From NCBI GenBank assembly GCA_046757585.1, contig JBHHYR010000001.1:1-64000 (forward strand): a stretch of 64,000 nt of DNA. The letters run 5' to 3'. The position numbers and the translations under genes are program-made. The DNA is from JBHHYR01 sp046757585 (GTDB lineage: Bacteria > Desulfobacterota > Binatia > HRBIN30). Below the pieces are notes generated by a model. The model searched no databases. It was not told the origin of the DNA and saw only the letters and a program-made list of their open reading frames with translations. Of this stretch, positions 56,862-64,000 are shown piece by piece. Within the stretch, counting starts at the first letter, position 1. The number at the start of each line of letters is the position of its first letter.

Positions 56862-57445
56862 TGTTGCGCTCCGAACTGTGCGGCTAAGCGGTCGCGCAGA
56901 CGCAAGCGCGCGCGGTGCAGTCGCGAGCGGATTGCCAGCACCGTGAGTCCGGTTGCCGCCGCAACGTCGGCATGGCTGAGACCTTCCACGTCTTTCAGCC
57001 ACACGATCGCTCGGTCGATGTCCGGCAGTGCACCCAACGCGCCGGCGAGCGCCGCACGGAGCTCGACCCGATAGGCACAGTCCTCCGCGGAGCGCGCCCA
57101 GTTGCGCACGGGTTGCCCGTATCCGCCCATCCAATTGAACCGCGGGATGTCCACGTCAGCCATCGCCTGGTCCCGCTTGGTAGCCCGTCGGCTCATCAGG
57201 GCGCAGTTCACCGCAATCTGAAACAGCCAGCTTCCAAAGGCCGCGTCACCCCGAAAGTCATCCAGCTTCTCGAACGCGGCAAGAATCGCGGTTTGATACA
57301 CGTCGGCGGCGTCGGCCGGGTTACGCGTGATGCGCAGCACGGTCTGGTACACGCGCTGCCCGTAGGGTCGTAGGAGCTCTTCGAAGGCGGGCAGGTCACC
57401 ACTGCGGATCCGCGCGATGAGTGCCTGCTCGTGCGGGTCTGCCAT
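56858..57445 (-). CDS. ECF sigma-70 factor (copy 2)
   Basis: A 195-residue sigma factor starting at MADPHEQALIARI, equal in length and alignable throughout with copy 1 at 11410-11997. Region 2 is FEELLRPYGQRVYQTVLRIT and DAADVYQTAILAAFEKLDDF, region 4 is DRAIVWLKDVEGLSHADVA, then ATGLTVLAIRSRLHRARLRL. The IPRFNWMG insert is shared. It sits between a B12 radical SAM gene and the cupredoxin/cytochrome genes. Its regulon is unknown; the neighbouring respiratory genes are candidates. Confidence 0.86.
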   Translation of the reverse strand: MADPHEQALIARIRSGDLPAFEELLRPYGQRVYQTVLRITRNPADAADVYQTAILAAFEKLDDFRGDAAFGSWLFQIAVNCALMSRRATKRDQAMADVDIPRFNWMGGYGQPVRNWARSAEDCAYRVELRAALAGALGALPDIDRAIVWLKDVEGLSHADVAAATGLTVLAIRSRLHRARLRLRDRLAAQFGAQQ

Positions 57446-57528
57446 CAGTGATATGAACACCCCATACGCCGTTTCAGTTCCCATCCGCGGCTGAATAATC
57501 CCTCTACCGGGAACGGCGCAGGCGCTCG

Positions 57529-58257
57529 TCAGCGCGGTTTGATTTCGAACGATACTTCAGCCGTATGCCCCGTGGACACCGTCACGGACTTTTCCATCTT
57601 GCCGATCACCTCGTGCCAGGCCCGAAGCTTATACGTGCCCGGGGGGACGTCCGTCAACTGAAAGGCACCATTTTCGTCGCTCAACGTGTAGTATGGGTGC
57701 GCCTCCACCACCACGTAGGCACTCATCCAACCATGGACGTCGCAGGTCACTTTGATGATCTCCGGGTGCGTGAAGGTTTCCTTCAGCTCGGGCTTGAATT
57801 TCGGCTGCGCCCGGTTGAGGGGAGTGTTTGCCTTGCTGTAGGTGTGCACGTTGTGCAGGATCCCGTCTTCGTTGAGGATCGTGAGCGTTCCCCCGGCCGG
57901 CAGCAGCACCAGATGCGGAACGTACTGGCACCCCTTCTGGCTCAGCGTCGCTGCCTGAGGCGCGAACGCTTTGCCCCTGGCCAGATCCACCAGCGACACG
58001 ACGACATTCTTGAGGCCCTTTGTTGCTGGTGAAACGATGAATTTTTCGTCGCGCTTTTCCTGACCGCACACCTCGAAGTCCTTGGTCACCTCAAGCGTGT
58101 CCGGGGGCGGGTACGTGTTCGCGAACCGGACGACCCCCTTGATCGTACCCCCGTTCGCGACCGGGCCGCCCTGGTACGCGCTGGCAACCGTGGGGAACGC
58201 GGCCAGCAGAGCCGCGGGTACGACGCGAGCACACCACGAACGAATCCTGCATTGCAT
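57529..58257 (-). CDS. Exported cupredoxin-like protein with C-terminal Ig-like domain
   Basis: A 242-residue protein with a signal peptide (VVPAALLAAFPTVASAY). A cupredoxin-type copper site is suggested by DGILHNVHTYS (His) and TCDVHGWMSAYVVV, where C-x2-H-x2-M is the type-1 copper loop. The C-terminus (DENGAFQLTDVPPGTYKLRA) is a carboxypeptidase regulatory-like Ig fold. The start at 58257 has GAGAGG upstream. It is 17 bases after the triheme cytochrome stop. It probably carries electrons in the periplasm. Confidence 0.72.
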   Translation of the reverse strand: MQCRIRSWCARVVPAALLAAFPTVASAYQGGPVANGGTIKGVVRFANTYPPPDTLEVTKDFEVCGQEKRDEKFIVSPATKGLKNVVVSLVDLARGKAFAPQAATLSQKGCQYVPHLVLLPAGGTLTILNEDGILHNVHTYSKANTPLNRAQPKFKPELKETFTHPEIIKVTCDVHGWMSAYVVVEAHPYYTLSDENGAFQLTDVPPGTYKLRAWHEVIGKMEKSVTVSTGHTAEVSFEIKPR

Positions 58258-58274
58258 TGCGCACCTCTCGTCTC

Positions 58275-59285
58275 CTAGTTGAACGTCCACTTGGACTTCT
58301 TAGGTCCCAGGCTGATCACGTAGGCCACCAGATCACGCAGCTCCGCATCCGACAGGACGCCCTGCCACCGCGGACAAACCAGCGGTGGCGCAGGGCCCTC
58401 GGGATCCAGTTTCGGCTGCGCGCGTCCCTGCAGCACGATACGCTTCAATGCCGTCGCATCGTACTTCTGGCTGGCCCGAGTCAACGGGGGAACCTGCTCG
58501 TCGGGAGCAGCGTTGGGATTCCGGAATCCGCCCGCGGTACCGTGTTCGCCGTGGCAGCCACGGCAGCCGAGCTTCTCGAACACCAGTTCGCCCCGGACCA
58601 CCGGCTTGCGGCGATACGCGGCGAGCTTCCAGCGCTGATCGTCCGCGTATGCTTGTCCCCGGAGCCCGTGCAGGAACGCCACCAGCGCAGTGATTTCCTG
58701 CGGCTTGAGGTGGAAGTTCGGCATGAACGTTCCGGGCCGGTGTGCAGCCGGATCGTGCAACCAACCCGCTTCCCATTCCATGCTCTGCCAGTACCCCACC
58801 CACGTGAGATCGGGGGCATTGTATCGGCCCCGGCGCCCGATCCGGTGACAGGCATAGCAGTCGTACGCGTCAAAGAGTTGGCGCCCCGCCTCTTCCTGAC
58901 TACCGGCGTGCGCCACGATCGCCTGCGGGTCGAAGTCACGGCGCATGTGCTTGAGATCGGCGATCAGCGTGTCGATTTCCTGGTCCGTGAAGCCGAAGTT
59001 GGGCATTTTCGTCCCGGGCTTGACCGCTGACGGATTGTGCAGCCAGGTGCGCAGCCACTGGACCGTGCGACGGTTGGCGACTTGATTGAGCACGGGCCCC
59101 ACGGTACCGCCCGTGGTGCCAATGGTGTGGCAGCTGACACAGCTGCGCTGGAGCACGATGGCGTTGCTGCGCAGCCGTTCCGGCGGAGTTTTCGGCAGAA
59201 AGGGCAGAATCGGTCGGAGGTTACAGCCGGCGCACACCAGCGCCAGCATTGCACCTCCGACGAGCAGGTATCTGGACCGTTCCAT
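58275..59285 (-). CDS. Triheme c-type cytochrome lipoprotein
   Basis: A 336-residue protein with three CxxCH haem sites: SCVSCHTIG, CYACHRIG and CRGCHGEHG. The N-terminus (GGAMLALVCAGCNLRPI) is a lipoprotein signal with an A-G-C lipobox. Each haem lies in a cytochrome c-like repeat with NFGFTDQEI and a downstream Met candidate (MPNF). The start at 59285 has a GAGG site. It is upstream of the cupredoxin-like gene and probably exchanges electrons with it. Confidence 0.83.
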   Translation of the reverse strand: MERSRYLLVGGAMLALVCAGCNLRPILPFLPKTPPERLRSNAIVLQRSCVSCHTIGTTGGTVGPVLNQVANRRTVQWLRTWLHNPSAVKPGTKMPNFGFTDQEIDTLIADLKHMRRDFDPQAIVAHAGSQEEAGRQLFDAYDCYACHRIGRRGRYNAPDLTWVGYWQSMEWEAGWLHDPAAHRPGTFMPNFHLKPQEITALVAFLHGLRGQAYADDQRWKLAAYRRKPVVRGELVFEKLGCRGCHGEHGTAGGFRNPNAAPDEQVPPLTRASQKYDATALKRIVLQGRAQPKLDPEGPAPPLVCPRWQGVLSDAELRDLVAYVISLGPKKSKWTFN

Positions 59286-59383
59286 GACCTCACACGACAT
59301 TTCCGTTGCGAAAACGCGGGGGGGGGCTGGCGGGCCCGGCCGCCCAGGCCCCTCCCGCGCGTTGATACTGTGCAGTGCACCTC

Positions 59384-59950
59384 TTACTTACTGCCTACCT
59401 GGACCTGCTCCCCCTTACTAAACGATGTCACGTACATGGCCAAGGCATCCGAATCCTCGTCGGACAGGCCACGTCCCATCACGAACATCCGCAGGCAATT
59501 GGTATCCATCTGCTCCAGTGTAATCACGCGGCCACTGGGAACCTTGAACTTGGGAAACGTCGCCGCGGCGCCATGGAGATCGGGTATCGGGACGCGGAAC
59601 TCGGTCATGGGCAGCTGGGCTTCCCCGCCAGTTGTTCCACCGTTCGGGTGACACGACGCGCACGCTAGGCCGCTGTTACCCAGCTCCTTGTCGTGGAAAA
59701 TCTCGTTCCCGCGACGCAACGTTTCGGCCTGCGTTTTGGCGATCAGGGCCTGCCGCTGGTGCGCCGCCATCGGAATCAGCTCGTTGACGTTGCCCAGCGC
59801 GTCGGCCATGTCGCCCATACCCATCATGCGCATCATGAACGTCGGCGGATTCATTTCCACCAGGCGTGGTGATGGCGTGCAGGCCGCAATCGAAATCACG
59901 AACACGCCGCTCAATATGATCGCACCTCCCAGGTGCATCCCTCTTTTCAT
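59384..59950 (-). CDS. Monoheme c-type cytochrome lipoprotein
   Basis: A 188-residue protein with one CxxCH (LACASCHPNGGTTGG) and Met-rich stretches (FMMRMMGMGDMADALGN). The N-terminus GVFVISIAACTPSPR is a lipoprotein signal with an A-A-C lipobox. The RGNEIFHDKELGNSGLACAS pattern is common to small cytochrome c domains. ATG 59950 follows AAAGGGGAA; the longer frame to 60160 is unsupported. It is part of the respiratory-looking run at 57.5-60.5 kb. Confidence 0.8.
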   Translation of the reverse strand: MKRGMHLGGAIILSGVFVISIAACTPSPRLVEMNPPTFMMRMMGMGDMADALGNVNELIPMAAHQRQALIAKTQAETLRRGNEIFHDKELGNSGLACASCHPNGGTTGGEAQLPMTEFRVPIPDLHGAAATFPKFKVPSGRVITLEQMDTNCLRMFVMGRGLSDEDSDALAMYVTSFSKGEQVQVGSK

Positions 59951-60083
59951 AGGTTCCCCTTTCGTGGCTTGACCCTGTCGTTGCCTGAATTCAGTCCGTG
60001 AGAGCTTGCAATCGGCACCCCTGCTAGGGGGGGCACGGATCGCAAACCGCTTGTCGGTAAGCAGGGCGCGTCCCATTCTAACC

Positions 60084-60491
60084 TTAGGGTGTCGCGTGTG
60101 CCGGGCGTTGCTGGCGTTCATGAATCTCGCGGACGAAAATGGTGCACCACGGCTCTGCATAGGTTCCAGACACCGTCACCTCCTTCTCGTGCAGCGCCGC
60201 CGATTTGATGCGTTGCTCGATTGCCGGAGTCGCGCCGATCAGGTGCGCAATCATGTCCCCTTCCATCAACAGCAACGCGTCATGTTCGCCGCGCTCACAG
60301 CCCGGCAACTTCTGTTGGAGGAGGTCTTCCCCTGCGCAGATCAGGCGCCCCTGGAACGTTCCTTCCGTGCGGACACCCTGAAAGTATTTCTGAATGGCAG
60401 CTGATAGTGGCTTGTGCTCCTGGGCGCGCACCACGCCGCAGCACAGTCCGGTTGCCAAGCCGACGGCAGCGAGAAGGGAGTCGACCCGCAT
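60084..60491 (-). CDS. Small exported protein of unknown function
   Basis: A 135-residue protein with a signal peptide (LLAAVGLATGLCCGVVRAQ). Three Cys residues occur in the mature part (RLICAGEDLL, LPGCERGEHD, PWCTIFVREI), so at most one disulfide is expected from them. An AAGGAGG site precedes the ATG at 60491. No family was recognised. It leads the minus-strand cytochrome run and diverges from the secreted protein at 60864. Confidence 0.65.
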   Translation of the reverse strand: MRVDSLLAAVGLATGLCCGVVRAQEHKPLSAAIQKYFQGVRTEGTFQGRLICAGEDLLQQKLPGCERGEHDALLLMEGDMIAHLIGATPAIEQRIKSAALHEKEVTVSGTYAEPWCTIFVREIHERQQRPAHATP

Positions 60492-60863
60492 AGGTCCTCC
60501 TTGTGGCATGCTGCAAGAGTGCCAGATGCTTTGCCTTACCCGCCTGCGTACCTAAGAGATGCTCCCCCCCGGCGTGTCATAGGAACTTTAAGGTCCTTAG
60601 ATGCCCGCAGGGGCTGGTGCGTTGCACGAAACGTTTCCCGCAACCGCTGCGTGGGGCGAGGATTGTTCTGCAACACTCTGCGGGTCTGGCGCATCTTAAC
60701 AAGCACAGAGGAGCCCAGGAGATTCATACCGCCAAACCATGACAACGACGGACGGCGCCGCCCCCCGCGCCCGGCCGTCGTCTCCTGGGTTCCTCTACCA
60801 ACCACCGTGCAGTTCCGGCAAACGAAGTGCGAAAAAAGACAGCCGCGTGCCGCCACCCGGCGC
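60492..60863. other. Divergent intergenic region (372 bases)
   Basis: The region between the minus-strand gene at 60491 and the plus-strand gene at 60864. The plus frame stays open through much of it but lacks a start or domain; no motif-bearing ORF or clear hairpin was found. It probably holds divergent promoters. Confidence 0.5.
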
Positions 60864-62195
60864 ATGCAGCGTCGGCGGCTGCTTGACCGTCTCTGGCTGC
60901 CGTTCCTAACCGGGCTGTTGTGGGCATCGTCCGTGGCGGCGGCCTCGCCCCCGCGCAAGACTCTCACACGCTTTCACGACCCGGTTATCGTATCCACCTC
61001 CCTGCTGGCAGGACTGGCGGACCACCGGACCGCGCAGAGCCGGCTCTACAGCGCGCGGCGGGGGGTCTTGGTCCCGATTCCGTTTCAGTTCGATGCACGC
61101 CATGGCGACGGGGACGTCGTTTTCCCAGACACGGCAGCCGATCAGGAATTCGTTTTCGACGACAACGACGAGCTAGTCTTCATGGCAAAAGATACCGGTG
61201 ATCGCGTCCCACGCAGCGTGCTGCCTTCGCAGAGCGACGCCGCACTTGAGATTGCGGTGACGGATCCGCTCACCGGCGAACAGGGGTGGACATACCTGCT
61301 CCATTTCCCAGGCGCCCCCCCACCCAGATCACCCGTTACCTATGCAACCTTCGATGTCCAGACCAATCAGGCGCGCACGCCGTTGTACACGATGGAATAT
61401 TACCCTGGTCGCAATTTCTTTACCGGCATGCGCATCGCACCGGCCGCAGGTGGAACGGGAGAGAATATCCTCGACCGGATGAAAGTGCGGGTCAATCCAA
61501 CCTTCTCGCTATTGCTCACCAGTTGGAGCCCCCTGTTCACCGAGGAGGACTTCTCGGTGAAAATCGACGGCGTCAAAAACGGAGCGGTGCGCGCCATCCG
61601 TCGAGTTCGGCAGTGGCTCAACCTGGGCAAGTTCTTTCCCCACGTCCCCGGCGGCACGGTGTACACTTACTACTATTTCAGTTCGTTCAGTACACCGTCG
61701 AAGTTTTCGATCCCGTGGCTGGTCCTGAAAGCCCTGCGCGGTTTCCGTTTCGTCGGCGCCAACGACTTCCGCAACAGCGCAATCGGGATGACGTACTGGG
61801 ATGCAGCGAACCCCCAGGGCCTGCCGTACACAGGTCACAACCACGCCACGGTCAACCGCAGCCAAGATCATGGCTGGTGGGTCGTCAGCGGTCGCGGCGG
61901 CACCTGCCTGCATGCCTTCGTCATTCCCGAACAGTGGCGCAAATGGGGCATTGCGCGAGGCACGATCTTTACGGACGACAGCGGCATGACCGACGCCGAA
62001 GGGCCGGAAGACAATCCGGGTTCCTTTCTGGCTGGCTACAGCCTGCTGCACATGACGAATCTTCGCCAACCCGGGGTCTATGACATGAACCTTGCGGTCT
62101 TCATCTTGCCGCATCCGTACCGGCCAGGTGACGAAGCGCAGCCGCTGGCGATGCTGAAACATCCGCTGCGAGCGAAGGTGCATCCCGTGGAATGA
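60864..62195 (+). CDS. Exported protein of unknown function
   Basis: A 443-residue protein with a signal peptide (LWLPFLTGLLWASSVAAASP). The mature part is beta-rich: FHDPVIVSTSLLAGLADHRT, LYSARRGVLVPIPFQFDARH, EFVFDDNDELVFMAKDTGDR, then aromatic segments (YTYYYFSSFSTPSKFSIPWL). The VPIPFQFD...DELVFMA.D pattern recurs in exported proteins near cytochrome genes in related genomes, by my recollection, but no function is assigned. The start at 60864 is the first ATG with the signal peptide; the frame to 60414 is rejected. Confidence 0.7.
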   Translation: MQRRRLLDRLWLPFLTGLLWASSVAAASPPRKTLTRFHDPVIVSTSLLAGLADHRTAQSRLYSARRGVLVPIPFQFDARHGDGDVVFPDTAADQEFVFDDNDELVFMAKDTGDRVPRSVLPSQSDAALEIAVTDPLTGEQGWTYLLHFPGAPPPRSPVTYATFDVQTNQARTPLYTMEYYPGRNFFTGMRIAPAAGGTGENILDRMKVRVNPTFSLLLTSWSPLFTEEDFSVKIDGVKNGAVRAIRRVRQWLNLGKFFPHVPGGTVYTYYYFSSFSTPSKFSIPWLVLKALRGFRFVGANDFRNSAIGMTYWDAANPQGLPYTGHNHATVNRSQDHGWWVVSGRGGTCLHAFVIPEQWRKWGIARGTIFTDDSGMTDAEGPEDNPGSFLAGYSLLHMTNLRQPGVYDMNLAVFILPHPYRPGDEAQPLAMLKHPLRAKVHPVE

Positions 62196-62358
62196 AGGAT
62201 TGCCTGTTCCGCGAGGTCGACCGCGGCCCGCATGCAACGTCCAAGATACTTGCGGCATCGTAAAGGTAGCCTCAAACTGCAAACTCCACCATTCAAGGGG
62301 GCGTCTGCCATACCGGCAACCGTATTGTCAGGGGGACGACGGGGATAGCAGGCAGGAG

Positions 62359-62799
62359 ATGGAGAAAGTACCATACTATGGGGATGTCTGGTCTGTGCCC
62401 GACCAACTGGTGGGCGTGGAGACACTCGTGCCTGCCCAGTTCTGGCCTCAGGAAGCTCCGGACGGTCGTGGGGAACCGGAGCGCCGTCTCATGCGTGCGG
62501 TCTTGCAAGACGCTGTTTTATCCTTGAGCACGTATTCGCGGCAGCGAACGGGACGTGCTCGCCGCATTGTGGGTGAAGTCGAAATGTGGATGGCAAGCAA
62601 CGCACGCTCCTACCCCTTTGCATTCGCGACAATCTGCGACGTGCTTGAGCTGGACGCCGATCACGTCCGCAAAGCGATTCGCGAGTGGAATCTGGCACTG
62701 GTGTCACCGCCACGGGGACGGCGCACACATGCGGGCCGGACGCGATATCGCTTGAGGCTCAACCGGGACACCCGCAGGCGGCGCCGGGGCGCTGCATGA
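62359..62799 (+). CDS. Small unknown protein, paralogue of 47650-48138
   Basis: A 146-residue protein of the same unnamed family: EPERRLMRAVLQDAVLSLST, then RARRIVGEVEMWMASNARSY, PFAFATICDVLELDADHVRK and a basic tail (RLRLNRDTRRRRRGA). The FAFATICDVLELDADHVRKA stretch could be a helix-turn-helix. The stop overlaps the ATG of the redoxin gene (ATGA), so the two are co-translated. That pairing may hint at regulation of, or partnership with, the redoxin. Confidence 0.6.
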   Translation: MEKVPYYGDVWSVPDQLVGVETLVPAQFWPQEAPDGRGEPERRLMRAVLQDAVLSLSTYSRQRTGRARRIVGEVEMWMASNARSYPFAFATICDVLELDADHVRKAIREWNLALVSPPRGRRTHAGRTRYRLRLNRDTRRRRRGAA

Positions 62800-63833
62800 C
62801 TCGGCTGCGTGCCTACCAACTCCTGTCCGCACTCACCGTGGTGCTGTGCTTCCTGGTGGGCGCAGTACTTCTGAGCGGCTTCGTGTCCAACACGCTGCTG
62901 CCAGCGGCAATGCAACGGGGCCCCACACCACTTGAGACCAACTACTGGGGCTTTTACATGATGGGGTTTGCCGGGGTGCTGCTCATGACGTGGGGGGCCT
63001 GTCTGTTGTACGCCGTGCGCACCCCCGCGCTCGCGCGGGCGGTCGGTACGGCCACCGCTTTCGGGCTCAGCCTGAATGCCATCTTCCGCATCCTGGCATG
63101 GTTCAGTGGTGAGTACGCCGAGGTCGGTAACCTGCCCCGCATCGAGGCAGCGATCATGCTGCTGCTGGCACTGGGGTTCGTCTGGCTGCGCCCGCAGCCG
63201 GCTGACATCGCGCGGTCGTCTGCCAAGCGCCGGGGTGTCATGCGTGCTGCCGGAAGATGGGTCGCCACTGCGGCCTGCCTGGCCCTGCTGCTGGTCGTGG
63301 GCACGCTTGATCGCAACTTTCACGGCAGTGCCGAGGTCAGGAGCGACGTGCCGGCCGCGGTCGGGGAAATTGGCGGTCGGCTGCCCGACTTCACCCTGCC
63401 GGACATCACCGGCCGAGCTGTCTCACTGAGTCAGTTCCATGGCCGGAGCCGGGTCCTGTTGACCTTCGAGCGGTCGCTCGACTGGTGACCATTTACCAAG
63501 GCGCGGCTCGTGGAGCTGCGGCAAGTGCTGACGGGCACACCGGACCTCACGGTGCTCTATGTGATGAGCGGCAACCAAGTGAATGCGAAAGCGCTGAAGT
63601 TCATCCACGATCATCGGATGCCGTTCATCTTTCTCGTCGATGGCGACCACCACGTCATCGATGAGTTTGGTATCTACAACGACGGGGTGCGCGAAACATT
63701 CGAGCAGGGGGTACCACATCCGACCACCTATTTACTCGATCGCCAGGGCATCATTCGGTTCAAGGATTCCCGCAAGGACTTCCACGTTTGGCTGTCGGCA
63801 CCAGTCCTGCGTAACGCACTCAGAGCAATGTGA
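62796..63833 (+). CDS. Membrane-anchored redoxin, probable selenoprotein (UGA = Sec at 63486)
   Basis: Read through one in-frame TGA at 63486-63488, the frame is continuous for 345 residues. About five N-terminal helices (LLSALTVVLCFLVGAVLLSG, YWGFYMMGFAGVLLMTW and others) lead to an AhpC/TSA-like domain: GGRLPDFTLPDITGRAVSLS, then TFERSLDW-U-PFTKARLVEL. The TGA lies where these redoxins have the catalytic Cys of a DWC-P-F motif. Downstream KFIHDHRMPFIFLVDGDHHV and VPHPTTYLLDRQGIIRFKDS complete the thioredoxin fold. Gene callers would split it at 63488. The second Cys of a U-x-x-C motif is Thr here. It likely detoxifies peroxide or exchanges thiols on the periplasmic side. Confidence 0.75.
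63489..63520 (+). promoter_or_regulatory. Candidate bacterial SECIS hairpin
   Basis: Downstream of the UGA, CGCGGCTC (63502-63509) pairs with GAGCTGCG (63513-63520): eight pairs with one G-U wobble, around a GUG loop. The loop begins 21 nt after the UGA and its first base is G. Both agree with the published bacterial SECIS pattern (short loop, G near its start, about 16-37 nt spacing). It lies inside the coding sequence, as bacterial SECIS elements do. Confidence 0.6.
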
Positions 63834-63836
63834 AGA

Positions 63837-63858
63837 CGGCGCGCCGCCAGGCGCGCCG
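63837..63858 (+). terminator. Hairpin just after the redoxin stop
   Basis: CGGCGCGCC and GGCGCGCCG form a perfect 9-bp stem with a GCCA loop, beginning three bases after the stop at 63833. A few A but no T-run follow on the plus strand. It is a likely transcription end of the unknown-redoxin pair. The remaining bases to 64000 show no gene. Confidence 0.5.
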
Positions 63859-64000
63859 AAAACCGCTTGCCGGCTCCACAGTCGCCACGGTGTTTCTGCG
63901 GCGCCCGCCCCTCGACCCGCGTAACGCTCTTGCGCGCGGAGCATCGAACTCATAATGATGTGAGATGATCCGGTTGCTCGGCAACTTGGTCAGATAAGCT

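Noticed and set aside
63489..63833. Independent thioredoxin-like gene starting after the TGA
   Set aside because: It is in phase with the preceding frame, lacks a start codon with a ribosome site at the domain boundary, and would begin after the active-site residue.

Overview
The window is about 64 kb of GC-rich chromosome from a Gram-negative (diderm) bacterium. It encodes LptF/LptG, an MlaC-type protein, an MsbA-like ABC exporter, a MacAB/TolC-type efflux set, lipoproteins and c-type cytochromes. The mix of bacterial sphingolipid genes, an F420-type luciferase-like oxidoreductase, DUF3604/DUF547/DUF3047 proteins and secreted proteins with CYKxK and Cys-rich repeats resembles uncultured deltaproteobacterial lineages such as Candidatus Binatota. 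That placement is an inference from gene content; no rRNA or tRNA gene was seen.

Layout. 0-4 kb: two secreted repeat proteins facing each other, with transposon debris (IS256-like fragment, IS21-like end). 4-8.3 kb: luciferase-like oxidoreductase, an AlgH/YqgE protein with a signal peptide, glutaminyl-tRNA synthetase and a PAS protein. 8.3-11 kb: tungstate ABC transporter tupABC. 11-12 kb: ECF sigma factor with a zinc-finger anti-sigma factor; a second, equal-length pair lies at 56.6-57.4 kb. 12-18 kb: ArnT/PMT-type glycosyltransferase, DUF547, DUF3047, MlaC and an EEP-family hydrolase.

18-47.6 kb is an envelope lipid and glycan island. A serine palmitoyltransferase-type enzyme, an acyl carrier protein and a fatty acyl-AMP ligase form one operon. 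Facing it is an operon for a CDP-alcohol phosphatidyltransferase, a lipid kinase and a Tam41-like nucleotidyltransferase. Next come a coupled chain DUF3604-PpiC-HupE-LptF-LptG, then glycosyltransferases, two sulfotransferases, a 2OG-Fe(II) oxygenase, two ELM1-family proteins (one in a three-domain fusion), an MsbA-like exporter, a bacterial ceramide synthase-family protein and two nucleotidyltransferases. Together these suggest synthesis, head-group modification and export of a sphingolipid-like glycolipid. No ceramide reductase was seen in the window.

47.6-53.5 kb: a small unknown protein, a TPR protein and a TolC-MacA-MacB efflux set. 53.5-62.2 kb: lipoprotein, membrane protein, B12-binding radical SAM protein, the second sigma/anti-sigma pair, a cupredoxin-like protein, two c-type cytochromes and two secreted unknowns. 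62.4-63.8 kb: a paralogue of the small unknown protein, translationally coupled to a membrane-anchored redoxin whose reading frame is interrupted by one UGA exactly where a catalytic Cys is expected. A hairpin just downstream makes it a strong selenoprotein candidate. Two 165-bp near-identical foldback elements (15.8 kb and 36.7 kb) look like MITEs.
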